Shown here: positions 23,390 to 32,631 of the stretch, piece by piece
How positions within the stretch are numbered: position 1 is the stretch's first letter
How the letters are laid out: each line of letters starts with the position of its first letter
DNA from: Glycomyces sambucus
GTDB lineage: Bacteria > Actinomycetota > Actinomycetes > Mycobacteriales > Micromonosporaceae
Assembly: GCF_900102815.1 (NCBI RefSeq)
Contig: NZ_FNGF01000003.1
Span: 310,001 to 374,000, forward strand
Direction: 5' to 3'
Length of the DNA stretch: 64,000 nt
Position numbers and translations under genes: made by a program
Notes under the pieces: generated by a model
Told to the model about the DNA's origin: nothing
What the model saw: only the letters and a program-made list of their open reading frames with translations
Database searches by the model: none

Positions 23390-24928
23390 ATGGAACCCTC
23401 GATCCCCGGCCCCGGCGCGGGCCTGCGCGTGCCCCGGAACGACGGCGGCTCGGTCGCCCCCGCCCCCCTCGGCGAATGGAACCCGCAGGCGCTCGTGTCG
23501 GTCGTCGTGCCCGCGTACGGCGGGCAGGACAAGCTCGACCTGGTCCTCGCGGGCCTGGCGGCGCAGACGTACCCGGCCGCCCTCATGGAGACGATCGTCG
23601 TCGACGACGGCAGCGAGCCGCCGCTGCGGCTCCCACAGCTGCGGCCCGAGGGGACCCGCCTGGTCGCGGCCGGGCCCTGGGGCATCGCCGCGGCCGTCGC
23701 GGCGGGCGTGCGGGCCTCGCGCGGCGCGATCGTGCTGCGGCTGGACTCGGACGTCGTGCCGGCCGCCGCCCATGTGGAGGCGCACGCGCGCTGGCACCAC
23801 CTCGCGGACTACTTCGCGGTGGTCGGGAAGCTCGCGTTCGCGGACGCCGACGTGGCGGCGCTGACGCCGGAGGGGGTCCGCGACGCGGTCGCCGCCGGGT
23901 CGGTGCCGTCGCTGTTCGCGGGCCGCGAGGTGAGCGCGGACTGGGAGATCGCGCTCGTGCGGGAGTCCGGCGGGGTCGTGGAGGACCCGGTGCGGGCGTT
24001 CACGATCGCGAACGGGGCGACGATCTCGTTCACCCGCGCCATGTTCGACGACTGCGGCGGCATGGACGAGGCGGTGCGCCTCGGCAGCGACACCGAGTTC
24101 GGGTACCGGCTCGCGCAGCACGGCGCGCTGTTCATCGCGGACGGCGAGGCCGGCGCGTGGCACCTGGGCCTGTCGCAGCTCAAGACCCGCCGCGCCGAGG
24201 GGAAGCGCTACCGGCGGCCGTTCGCGGCGAACCGGATCCCGCCGCTGCGGCACCTGCGGTCGATGCCGGGCGTGCAGTGGGAGGTGCCGTACGCGGAGGT
24301 CGTGGTGGACGCCGCGGGCGCGCGCCTGGAACCGGTCCGCGCCACCGTCGGCGCGGTGCTCGGCGGCACGCTCGCCGACGTCGCCGTGGTCCTCACCGGC
24401 CCCTGGTCCGAGCTGCACGAGGACCGGGTCGCGCCGCTGGAGGACCCGCTGCTGGACCTGCGGCTGATCCGCGAGACGTTCCGGGGCGACCCGCGCGTCT
24501 CCTTCGCCGAGCACGCTCCCGAGGGCCCGAGCCGGGTCCCGTTCCGGCTGCGCCTCGCGCCGGGCGCGGTCCCGCACCGCGACGGCCTGGAGGCGATGAT
24601 CGCGCACGCGGACTCGCGCCGCCTCGGCCGCGTGGACACCGCCGTCCCGAGCAAGGCCGGCCCGCTCCGCGCCCGCCTCGACCGGACCGCGGCCCTCGCC
24701 CGCGCCGACCGCCTCGCCAAACCCGGCGAGTCCCCCGACGACCTCCTCGCCGAACTCTGGGGGGCCGAGACGGCCGCCCCGGACCCCTGGTTCGCCGTCG
24801 GCGACACCAGGACCCGCGAGATCGCCCGCCTCAGGGCCGAACTGGCCCGCCTCGAGGCCGCCCCGCCCGCCCGCCGCTCCCTCCCGCGCCGCGCGGCCGG
24901 CCGCCTGCGCCGCCTCTTCAAGGGCTGA
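23390..24928 (+). CDS. GT2 family glycosyltransferase
   Basis: 512 residues, divergent from the GT-B operon. The GT-A core is VSVVVPAYGGQDKLDLVLAG, ETIVVDDGSEPP, and LRLDSDVVPAAAHVEAHARW, where DSD replaces the usual DxD. Then come the acceptor-side EFGYRLAQHGALF and the AWHLGLSQL segment. The C-terminal 200 residues hold a second soluble region and end in a basic RRLFKG tail, suggesting membrane-surface association. Its closest relative in the window is the protein at 27622; both share the unusual core-plus-tail layout. The 207-base gap upstream holds a GGTCC/GGACC repeat but no recognised promoter. Confidence 0.87.
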   Translation: MEPSIPGPGAGLRVPRNDGGSVAPAPLGEWNPQALVSVVVPAYGGQDKLDLVLAGLAAQTYPAALMETIVVDDGSEPPLRLPQLRPEGTRLVAAGPWGIAAAVAAGVRASRGAIVLRLDSDVVPAAAHVEAHARWHHLADYFAVVGKLAFADADVAALTPEGVRDAVAAGSVPSLFAGREVSADWEIALVRESGGVVEDPVRAFTIANGATISFTRAMFDDCGGMDEAVRLGSDTEFGYRLAQHGALFIADGEAGAWHLGLSQLKTRRAEGKRYRRPFAANRIPPLRHLRSMPGVQWEVPYAEVVVDAAGARLEPVRATVGAVLGGTLADVAVVLTGPWSELHEDRVAPLEDPLLDLRLIRETFRGDPRVSFAEHAPEGPSRVPFRLRLAPGAVPHRDGLEAMIAHADSRRLGRVDTAVPSKAGPLRARLDRTAALARADRLAKPGESPDDLLAELWGAETAAPDPWFAVGDTRTREIARLRAELARLEAAPPARRSLPRRAAGRLRRLFKG

Positions 24929-25022
24929 CGCGCGCGCGGAAGCGGACCAGGCGGCTGCGTCTATCATCGACTGACACTCCTCCTCCGTGAAGCCGCTCCT
25001 CTCCGACGCGAAGGCCCCTGCG

Positions 25023-25610
25023 ATGACCAATGTGTTCGTCCTCTGCACCGGGCGGTGCGGATCGGTCACCTTCGCCGCCTCCTGCGAGCACCTCGACAAC
25101 TACACCGTCGGGCACGAGAGCCTGGCGAAGACGATCGGACCGGACCGCTTCGCGTACCCCGGCGACCACATCGAGGTCGACAACCGCCTCGCATGGCACC
25201 TCGGGCGGCTCGCGGCCGAGTTCGACGGCCGCGACGTCAAGTACGTGCACCTCCTGCGCGACCCCGAAGAGGTCGCGCGGAGCCTGCTCGACCGCTGGAA
25301 CTCCCCCTACCGCGCCTCGATGATCCGCGCCTACGGCCACGGGGTCGTCATGCGCATGCACGACTGGCCCGAAGCCGAGCGGATCGACGTGTGCCGCGAC
25401 TTCGTCGCCACCGTCACCGCCAACATCGAGGACTTCCTCGAGGGCCGCGACTCCATGACGGTGCGCACCGAGAAGGCCGTCGAGACGATGCCGGACGTGT
25501 TCGACTGGATCGGCGCCGAAGGCGACATCGACGCGGCGCTCGCCGAATGGGGGCGGCGGCACAACGAGACCACCGACTACGACCGCGGCATCGCCGCGGC
25601 GGAGGACTGA
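25023..25610 (+). CDS. Sulfotransferase-like P-loop protein
   Basis: 195 residues from the ATG at 25023 (GAAGG eight bases upstream). The N-terminal VFVLCTGRCGSVTF fits the phosphosulfate-binding loop of PAPS-dependent sulfotransferases, and KYVHLLRDPEEVARSLLDRW fits the 3'-phosphate region (Arg and Ser). The rest is helical. Sulfotransferases of this short type decorate glycans or lipids. It lies between GT2 genes on the same strand, so a role in sulfating the glycan is plausible. No PAPS-synthesis genes are in the window. Confidence 0.7.
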   Translation: MTNVFVLCTGRCGSVTFAASCEHLDNYTVGHESLAKTIGPDRFAYPGDHIEVDNRLAWHLGRLAAEFDGRDVKYVHLLRDPEEVARSLLDRWNSPYRASMIRAYGHGVVMRMHDWPEAERIDVCRDFVATVTANIEDFLEGRDSMTVRTEKAVETMPDVFDWIGAEGDIDAALAEWGRRHNETTDYDRGIAAAED

Positions 25611-25747
25611 GACCGGGAGCGCGGACGGCCGCAGCGGCATTACTCCCTGGTCGCGGTGCGATAGCATCCACTCTGCCGAGCCGGTCGAGCCGCCCAGCAC
25701 CGCCGGCCCCAATCCCGAAACGCTCTGAGGACGGACGACAGCGCCCC

Positions 25748-27625
25748 ATGATTCCCGAACACTTGCAGCGCCTGGCCGGCGACGCCGCGTTCATCGGCCA
25801 CGCGGGCTTCGGCCGCCGGTTCGCGGCCCCGCCCTCGGACGACGGCACGGTGGTGGCGGACCTTGACGGGGAAGCACCGGAACTGGAGCCTCCGGACGGC
25901 GTCGGCGGGATCTTCCTGATCGCCCGCACCACGACCGACCTCCACCGCCTCGCGGCCCTGGGACCGCGCCTGCCCTCGGGCAAGCGGCTCGTGGTGGCGG
26001 TCGCGGACATGGCCCCGCAGCACCGGCCGACCTCGATCGCGCTGCCGCCCACACCGCGGTGGTCCTCCCTGGTGGAACTGCGCGTCCTGCGCGGCCCCGA
26101 CGCCCACTGGCGCGTCGAGGCCCGGCTCGACCGGCCCGCGCCGGTCGGCGAGCTGATCGGCGCCGTCGTGGCCGCTCGGCGCCGCAACCTCGGGCCCCGC
26201 GCGCCCCGCATCGGCGCCGTCGGCCCGAAGGCCGCCCACTGGACGACCGGGCTGCACGCGGTGGGCCTGACCGCCGACGAGACCTCCGAATACCCCGACG
26301 CCGACATCGTCGTCACCACCGGCGACCCCGCGCACGCACCGACCTGGGGCGGCCACGCCGCGGTGCTGGAGCGCCCCGACCCGGCCGGCGCCGTCCGGCG
26401 CCCCACCGCGGACCCGGTCCACGACGACCCGTTCGACGCCCCGATCCCGCCCGTCGACGAGTGCACCGTCAACCCCGTCGGATTCACGACCGCCGCCGAC
26501 GGCGGCACCGCCGAACTGCGCTTCGACGGCCGTACCTGGGCGCTGTTCGACGACGGCGGCAACTACGACGTCCTCCCCGGAGACGGCGCGGTCACCGACG
26601 CCGACGTCCACGTGATCCGCGGATACGAGTCGCTGCGCGTCGACTGGGACTCGCACCCCGGGACGACCGCGGGGGTCAGGACCGTCGCCGCCCTGGCCGC
26701 CGCCGGCGTACCGCTGGTCTCGCGGGCCCCCGCCCCGATGTGGGCCGCGGCGCTCGGGAAGGACGTGCTCGTCGAGATCGACAGGTACACGCCCGCCGAC
26801 CTCGCCGACCCGTTCCCGCGGGAGCTCCACAGCGTGCGCCTGCGCCGGGCCGCCCTGGACCGCCATGCCGCCTACGCGCATGCCGGACGGCTGCGCTCCG
26901 GCGGCGGGGCCTCCGTCTCGGTGGTCCTGTGCACGCGGCGCCCCGAGTACCTGCCCGCGATCATCGAGCAGGTCAACCGGCAGACGCATCCGGAGACCGA
27001 GCTCATCGCCGTGCTCCACGGCGTGCCCAAGGAGACCCCCGCCATCGCGGCGGCGCTCGCGACCGCGACCGTGCCGCTCACCGTGGTCGAAGTCCCCGGG
27101 GAGACGGTGTTCGGCGAGGCCCTCAACCGCGGGTTCCGGGCCGCCTCCGGCACGCACGTGGCGAAGTTCGACGACGACGACTGGTACAGCCCGCACCACC
27201 TGGCCGACCTCCTGCGCGCCGAGCGCTACTCGGGGGCCGCGCTCGTGGGCGCGCACACCGAGCTCATCCACGTCGAGGAGTACGACCGGACCGTCAGGAA
27301 GCAGTTCCAGGACGCCGAGGCGTTCACCGTCCACCTCTCGGGCGGGACGCTCCTCATGCGCCGCGAGCACTTCCACGCCCTCGGCGGCTACCGCCCGGTC
27401 CGCACCAGCGAGGACCGCGGCCTCCTCCAGGACGTCCTGGCCGAAGGCGGCGGCGTGTACAAGATCCACCCGCTCGGCTACGTCCTCTCCCGCCGGGCCG
27501 CCGGCCACACCTGGGACGTCGGGTCCGAGGTGTTCCTGGAGAACAGCGTCCGCGAGTGGCCCGGCCGCAACCTCGGCACCCTCGTGGTCGCCGATGAACT
27601 CGAACAATGCGCGTGGGACCGATGA
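25748..27625 (+). CDS. Glycosyltransferase with C-terminal GT2 domain
   Basis: 625 residues. The first 385 or so are not recognised: a mix of alpha/beta segments with a SPBB-like GRTWALFDDGGNYDVLPGDG stretch and a DADVHVIRGYESLRVD segment typical of a degenerate GT-B half. From about residue 395 there is a GT2 domain (VSVVLCTRRPEYLPAIIEQV, TVVEVPGETVFGEALNRGF, KFDDDDWYSPHHL) with an intact metal-binding DDD. The start at 25748 is the first in-frame ATG after the previous gene. It overlaps the next gene by four bases (ATGA). Confidence 0.83.
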   Translation: MIPEHLQRLAGDAAFIGHAGFGRRFAAPPSDDGTVVADLDGEAPELEPPDGVGGIFLIARTTTDLHRLAALGPRLPSGKRLVVAVADMAPQHRPTSIALPPTPRWSSLVELRVLRGPDAHWRVEARLDRPAPVGELIGAVVAARRRNLGPRAPRIGAVGPKAAHWTTGLHAVGLTADETSEYPDADIVVTTGDPAHAPTWGGHAAVLERPDPAGAVRRPTADPVHDDPFDAPIPPVDECTVNPVGFTTAADGGTAELRFDGRTWALFDDGGNYDVLPGDGAVTDADVHVIRGYESLRVDWDSHPGTTAGVRTVAALAAAGVPLVSRAPAPMWAAALGKDVLVEIDRYTPADLADPFPRELHSVRLRRAALDRHAAYAHAGRLRSGGGASVSVVLCTRRPEYLPAIIEQVNRQTHPETELIAVLHGVPKETPAIAAALATATVPLTVVEVPGETVFGEALNRGFRAASGTHVAKFDDDDWYSPHHLADLLRAERYSGAALVGAHTELIHVEEYDRTVRKQFQDAEAFTVHLSGGTLLMRREHFHALGGYRPVRTSEDRGLLQDVLAEGGGVYKIHPLGYVLSRRAAGHTWDVGSEVFLENSVREWPGRNLGTLVVADELEQCAWDR

Positions 27626-29322
27626 AAGGCACCGACTCCGTGACCACCAAGCCCTCTGACGCCCCCCGCGTCATGCGGAACGACTACAGCTCCCTGGAAC
27701 TCCCCCGGCTGGGCGCGTGGACGCCGACCGACACGGTGTCGGTAGTCGTCCCCGCCTTCCAGGACCAGGACAAGCTGGACCTGGTGCTCGCGGCGCTCGC
27801 GGGCCAGAGCTACCCCCGGGAACTCATCGAAGTCGTCGTCGTCGACGACGGCAGCGAGCCGCCGCTCGAGGCCCCGCGCGTCCGCCCCGAGCGCACCCGC
27901 GTGATCCCCAACCGGCCCGGCCACTGGGCCAGCGCGAGCGCCGTCGACACCGCGATCGCCGCTTCCGACGGTGCGATCATCCTGCGCCTGGACGCCGACG
28001 TCATCCCCGACCGGCACCATGTCGAGGCGCACGCCCGCTGGCACCACGCCGCCGGGTACCTGACCGTCATGGGCCACATCGCGTTCGTCGAGGCCGACCC
28101 GGCCTCGTTCGACCCCGGGACCGTGCTCGAGCTCGTCGCCGACGGCCGGGGCCGCGACCTGTTCGACGGCCACGACGTCGAGTACAAGTGGGTCATCAAG
28201 TTCGTCGAGGAGACCGACGGCCTCCGCGACGACGAGCGGCGCGCGTTCTCGGCCGCCAACGGCGCCTCCATCTCCTTCCGCCGCGCCCTCTACGACGCGT
28301 CCGGGGGCCTGGACGTCGGCATGCGGCTCGGCGGCGACACCGAGCTGGGCTTCCGGCTCGCGCAGGCGGGCGCGGTGTTCGTGCCCGACCCCGACGCGAC
28401 CGCGTGGCACGTCGGGCTGTCGCAGATGCGCAAGCGCACCGGCGACGGGGCCCGCTACCGGCAGCCGTTCCTGGCGCACCGGGTGCCCTCGTTCCGGTAC
28501 ATGCGGGTGCCGCGCCCGGGCGTGCTGTGGAAGGTCCCGTTCGTCGAGATCGTCGTCGACGCGTCGAAAGCGGATCTCGAAGCGGTCTCCTCCACCGTGG
28601 ACTCAGTGCTCGCGGGGTCGGTCGCCGACGTCGCGGTGACGCTGCTGGGCCCGTGGGACCGGCTCCACTCCGACCGCAACGCGCTGCTGGAGGACCCGCT
28701 GCTGGACCTGCGCCTGATCCAGGAGACGTACAGCGGCGACCCCCGCGTCCGGTTCGCCTCGGCCGCGGCGGCGGACGCCGCTCCGGTGCCGTTCCGCCTC
28801 ACCGTGCCGGCGGGGCCGCGCCTGTCCCGCGAGGCCGTGCAGGAGGTGACCGACCTCGCCGAGAAGCGCCGGGTCGGGCGCGTGCGGCTCCACTGCGAAG
28901 ACGAGGATCGCGGTGAGGTCGAGGCGGTGCTCGACCGCACCGCCGCCCTGGCCCGGGCGCGCCTGGTGCGCGGGGTGGACGAGCCGTTCGAAGCCGCGGT
29001 CGAGTCCGTGTGGGGCCTCTACGTCGAGGACGGCGCGCAATGGCTGCTCGCGTCCGACGCGGACGGGATGTCGCCGGTGGACGCGCGCGCCAAGCGGCTC
29101 AAGGAGTTCCGGGACACCGAGCGCGAGGCCCGGATGCGCGCCGACCGGTGGCGCAAGACCGGCAGCCGGGCGCGTGCGGAGGCGAAGGAGTGGGAGCGGG
29201 CCGCCAGGGAGTGGCAGCAGGCCGCCGAATGGTGGGAGGACCGCTCCAAGGCGCACCGCGAGCACAGCGGTTCGCTGCTGCGCCGCGCGGGCCGGAAGCT
29301 CAAGCGGGCCCTGCGGGGGTGA
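27622..29322 (+). CDS. GT2 family glycosyltransferase with C-terminal coiled coil
   Basis: 566 residues if it starts at the ATG overlapping the previous stop; the GTG at 27640, with AAAGG upstream, is an alternative. The core matches the 23390 protein: VSVVVPAFQDQDKLDLVLAA, EVVVVDDGSEPP, LRLDADVIPDRHHVEAHARW, ELGFRLAQAGAVF, AWHVGLSQM. It is longer by a charged region (about residues 475-550) rich in Arg, Glu and Trp (EWERAAREWQQAAEWW) that should form a coiled coil, then a basic RKLKRALRG end. The coiled coil may hold it to a partner, as in Wzt/WbdA-type polymerase complexes (inference). Confidence 0.87.
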   Translation: MKGTDSVTTKPSDAPRVMRNDYSSLELPRLGAWTPTDTVSVVVPAFQDQDKLDLVLAALAGQSYPRELIEVVVVDDGSEPPLEAPRVRPERTRVIPNRPGHWASASAVDTAIAASDGAIILRLDADVIPDRHHVEAHARWHHAAGYLTVMGHIAFVEADPASFDPGTVLELVADGRGRDLFDGHDVEYKWVIKFVEETDGLRDDERRAFSAANGASISFRRALYDASGGLDVGMRLGGDTELGFRLAQAGAVFVPDPDATAWHVGLSQMRKRTGDGARYRQPFLAHRVPSFRYMRVPRPGVLWKVPFVEIVVDASKADLEAVSSTVDSVLAGSVADVAVTLLGPWDRLHSDRNALLEDPLLDLRLIQETYSGDPRVRFASAAAADAAPVPFRLTVPAGPRLSREAVQEVTDLAEKRRVGRVRLHCEDEDRGEVEAVLDRTAALARARLVRGVDEPFEAAVESVWGLYVEDGAQWLLASDADGMSPVDARAKRLKEFRDTEREARMRADRWRKTGSRARAEAKEWERAAREWQQAAEWWEDRSKAHREHSGSLLRRAGRKLKRALRG

Positions 29323-29328
29323 ACGGAA

Positions 29329-29354
29329 AGGGCCCGGCGTCGCCGCCGGGCCCT
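29329..29354. terminator. Bidirectional terminator after the GT2 operon
   Basis: AGGGCCCGGCG (29329-29339) pairs perfectly with CGCCGGGCCCT (29344-29354). Confidence 0.8.
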
Positions 29355-29376
29355 CGTCTCGCTCTGATGCCGCCGC

Positions 29377-29985
29377 TCAGGCGGCTCCGGCCTGCCAGCC
29401 CTCGGGAGCCGGGAAGCCCGCCTCCAGGCTCTCGCAGCCGGCCATGACCGCGTCGAAGTCGTCGGTCCAGCGGCAGGTGATCTGCACCAGGTGCGTGTCC
29501 TGGCCGAAGTAGTGGTTGTACTCCTTGGCGGGCGTGCCGCCGAGGTCGATCTCCAGGTAGCGGTGGACGCCCCCCATGCGGTGGACGATCGCGTGGCGGT
29601 ACTGGACCGGGTCGGCCTCGAAGCCGCGGGCGACGTCGTACTCCATGACCACCGGCAGCACCCCGTCGAAACCGGGGGCGGCGAGCGCCGCGTCGAGGGA
29701 GTAGCTGGTCACGAGGATCTGGTTGCCCGGGCTGGCGCCGTCCAGGTTGAACACCTGGCTGACCTGGTTCGCGGCCAGCGGGTCGGGGCGGTCCTCGCCG
29801 TCGGCCAGGACGAAGCCCTCGGGGGCCTCGAGTTCGAACGCGATCGGCGCCCCCGCGACGACCTCCGGAGGAGCCGCCTCCTCGACGGTGGGCTCGCCGC
29901 TCGGTTCGTCCTCCTGGCCGCCGTTGGAGCTGCACCCTGCGAGCAGGGCCAGCGCGGCGATCACCACCAGCGGCTTCGTGTTCAT
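29377..29985 (-). CDS. Lipoprotein of unknown function
   Basis: 202 residues. The signal peptide MNTKPLVVIAALALLAGC ends in the lipobox LLAGC, with Cys18 as the acylated residue. An acidic, proline-rich linker follows, then a compact alpha/beta domain of about 150 residues with one Cys pair near the end (ITCRWTDDFDAVMAGC). No family is recognised. It is alone between two hairpins and convergent with the GT2 operon, so its link to the glycan locus is by position only. Confidence 0.82.
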   Translation of the reverse strand: MNTKPLVVIAALALLAGCSSNGGQEDEPSGEPTVEEAAPPEVVAGAPIAFELEAPEGFVLADGEDRPDPLAANQVSQVFNLDGASPGNQILVTSYSLDAALAAPGFDGVLPVVMEYDVARGFEADPVQYRHAIVHRMGGVHRYLEIDLGGTPAKEYNHYFGQDTHLVQITCRWTDDFDAVMAGCESLEAGFPAPEGWQAGAA

Positions 29986-30042
29986 CGGGGGTTCCTCCTG
30001 GTCTGGGGCGGGTCGGATCCAGAATAGCGGGCCGGGCCCAGA

Positions 30043-30073
30043 CCGGCGGTCCGGCGGGGGCCGGACCGGCCGG
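30043..30073 (-). terminator. Stem-loop after the first acyltransferase gene
   Basis: CGGTCCGG (30047-30054) pairs with CCGGACCG (30061-30068), with further CCGG/CCGG pairing outside. It begins three bases past the stop. Confidence 0.6.
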
Positions 30074-30075
30074 AC

Positions 30076-32433
30076 TCACAGTGCCGGAAGCGCCTCCGCG
30101 AGCAGCGGGGTCAGCGACTTCGCGTACGGCGTCGACATGTGGTGCGTGTCGCGGTAGACGACGATGCCGTCGACGATGAGCGGGCACCGCCCGTCGAGGC
30201 AGAACCACTCGCCGGTCTCGATCACGGTCGCGCCCTCGTCCTGCTGCGCCGCCACGCCGGCCTCGCGCCGCTCCTCGTAGGAGATCTCGTACGGCTCCTC
30301 GGCGAGGCAGTCCTGCACCGCGTTCTGGTGCAGGGACAGGCAGTCGGGCGCCGAGTCCCCGGTGGCCCACGGCGTGTCGGTGAGGGTCACCACGGCGCCG
30401 GCGGCGGCCTTGAGACGGGAGAGCGTCGACGTCCACCCGTCGCTCCAGAGCTGGAGGTGGTCGTCGCCGCCCAGCAGCTCGGGGTCGTCGGCGCTGCCGA
30501 CGACGACCATGTCGGGACTCATCAGGGACAGCTCGTCGAAGACGTTGTCGCGCCACTCCTGGCACTCGGTGTACTCGCGGCCCTCGCCCGAGAGCATGGA
30601 CCGGACCGACACCGGCGTGCACGAGCTCTTGGTGCGGGTGATGAGCTGCCACCCGTTCTCCTCGGCGACCGCTTCGAGAGCCGGGAACCACTGGGCCGCA
30701 TGGGAATCGCCGAACAGGACGACCGTGGTCGTGGACTCGGTGTCGCCGAACACGCACCCTTGGCGGGGCTCGGTGGTCGCGAAGTCGAGGTGGCAGGCGC
30801 CGTCCTCGCCCTTCTTGTAGATCTTGGGGGCGTCGTCGGCGATGCCCGCCAGCGGCGGCACCACGCCCTCGGGCACGGTCTCGACGCCCAGCCCCAGTTG
30901 CAGCCGCTGCGCCATCTCGGTCTCGTTCTCGACTTCCTCGACCGCCTCGAGGTCGACCGGGCCGTCGTCGACCGACCGCGGATAGACCACCGTGAACATG
31001 ACGATGAGGGCGATGCCGAGGACCGAGCTGAGCGCGCCGGTGGCGAGCCCCCACCCGTGGCGCGACTTGAGCAGCCGGGCGTTGCGGATCGGCTCCTCGA
31101 TGTAGAGGTACGAGAGCTGGGCGACCGCGATCGTCGCCAGGAGCAGGACCGTGTTGAGTCCGAGGCCGACCTCGGCGTCGATCGCGAGGGGGATGAGGAT
31201 GAGGATCGGCCAGTGCCACAGGTAGAGGCTGTAGGAGATCTTCCCGACGTACTGGAAGGGGCCGGTCGCCAGCAGGGAGCTCGCGGGGTTCTTCGCGCCC
31301 GATCCGGCGGCGATCACGGCCGCGGTGCCCAGAACCGGCAGCAGCGCCGTGTACCCGGGGAACGGCGTGGACGCGTCGTACAGGACCCCGGAGGCGACGA
31401 TCGCGGCGAGCCCGGTGATGCCGAGTACCCACGCCAACGCCTTCGGAAGGCGTTTCAGCGTGGGGAGCATGAGCGCCAGGATCGCGCCTGCGGCGAGCTC
31501 CCAGATGCGGGTGTGGGCCGCGTAGTACGCGGTCGGCTGCGAGATCTGGGTGGTGAGCACCGACAGGACCAGGCTGAGCGCGAAGATCCCGGCGCACGCG
31601 GCGAGCGCGGTGCCGACGAGTCTGCGCGGATCGCGCTTGGCGAGGACCAGCAGGCCGACCAGGAGCAGCGGCCACAGGACGTAGAACTGCTCCTCGACCG
31701 CCAGGGACCAGTACTGCTGGAACGGCGAGGGCATCTGGTCGGCGTTCAGGTACTCCGTCTCGGTGGCGACGAACCGGTAGTTCACGGCGTAGACGATGAC
31801 GGTGAACGCGTCCTGCATCACCGCTTCGATCCGGGTGACGGGGAACCACAGCCACGCGCCGACGACCGTGGCGATCGTGACGGCGCTGGCGGCCGGGAGG
31901 ATGCGGCGGGCGCGGCGGGCGTAGAAGCCCGCGATGGAGATCCTCCCGGTGTCGAAGACCTCCTTGACCAGCAGTGAGGTGATGAGGAACCCGGAGACGA
32001 CGAAGAACACGTCCACGCCGACGTACCCGCCCGCGGCGAACGAGTAGCCGACGTGGGAGAGGAGCACGAGGGCGACCGCGACGGCTCGCAGGCCCTGGAT
32101 GTCGGGGCGGAAGCCGGTGCCCTCCCAGTGCTGGGGCGGTCGGGCCGGGGAGGGCGCGGGGCGCGGGCGGGCGCCGGTGGTGCGCATCGGACCGTCGGGG
32201 GCGGCGGGCGGCGGAGGGGCGGGGGCGCGGAACGGGGGCCGGACCGGGTACGGGCTGGGGGCGGTGCGCTGCGTGACCGGGGCGGGCTGGGCGACCGGTG
32301 CCGATTGGGCGGCCTGCGGCGGCGGTTGGGCGGCCGATCCGGGGGTGGTCGTCGGCAGGTGGAGGGTCGCTTCGTTGACGCCGCCCCCGGTAGCGGCTCG
32401 GGTCTGGGGCCGCGGGGGCTGGGGCGAGGTCAT
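30076..32433 (-). CDS. OafA/YrhL-type membrane acyltransferase fused to SGNH domain (first copy)
   Basis: 785 residues: a 110-residue Pro/Ala/Gln-rich N-terminus, an acyltransferase-3 domain of about ten helices, and a C-terminal extracytoplasmic SGNH domain. Acyltransferase-3 motifs are FRPDIQGLRAVAV, GVDVFFVVSGFLIT, FYARRARRILPA and YWSLAVEEQFYV. The SGNH block has FGDSHAAQWFPAL (nucleophile Ser) and a terminal DTHHMS (Asp-x2-His). Such fusions transfer acyl groups, usually acetyl, onto exported glycans or peptidoglycan. Start at 32433, with GGAG upstream. Paralogue of the next gene. Confidence 0.92.
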   Translation of the reverse strand: MTSPQPPRPQTRAATGGGVNEATLHLPTTTPGSAAQPPPQAAQSAPVAQPAPVTQRTAPSPYPVRPPFRAPAPPPPAAPDGPMRTTGARPRPAPSPARPPQHWEGTGFRPDIQGLRAVAVALVLLSHVGYSFAAGGYVGVDVFFVVSGFLITSLLVKEVFDTGRISIAGFYARRARRILPAASAVTIATVVGAWLWFPVTRIEAVMQDAFTVIVYAVNYRFVATETEYLNADQMPSPFQQYWSLAVEEQFYVLWPLLLVGLLVLAKRDPRRLVGTALAACAGIFALSLVLSVLTTQISQPTAYYAAHTRIWELAAGAILALMLPTLKRLPKALAWVLGITGLAAIVASGVLYDASTPFPGYTALLPVLGTAAVIAAGSGAKNPASSLLATGPFQYVGKISYSLYLWHWPILILIPLAIDAEVGLGLNTVLLLATIAVAQLSYLYIEEPIRNARLLKSRHGWGLATGALSSVLGIALIVMFTVVYPRSVDDGPVDLEAVEEVENETEMAQRLQLGLGVETVPEGVVPPLAGIADDAPKIYKKGEDGACHLDFATTEPRQGCVFGDTESTTTVVLFGDSHAAQWFPALEAVAEENGWQLITRTKSSCTPVSVRSMLSGEGREYTECQEWRDNVFDELSLMSPDMVVVGSADDPELLGGDDHLQLWSDGWTSTLSRLKAAAGAVVTLTDTPWATGDSAPDCLSLHQNAVQDCLAEEPYEISYEERREAGVAAQQDEGATVIETGEWFCLDGRCPLIVDGIVVYRDTHHMSTPYAKSLTPLLAEALPAL

Positions 32434-32631
32434 GTCCGAGGTTCTCCGTCTAGGGATGCCGGGCGGTCGCTTCATTCTAGGCGCGGCCGACCCCTGCTCG
32501 GACCGGTCGATGACCGGTTCGGCGACCAGGACGCGCGACTGGCTGCGAGCGTTTCTCATATCGTACCGACGGCGGTCGCGCGCTGCGGTGCCGCACGCCG
32601 CGATCGCGCCCGAATTGCCTCGCTCACACCG

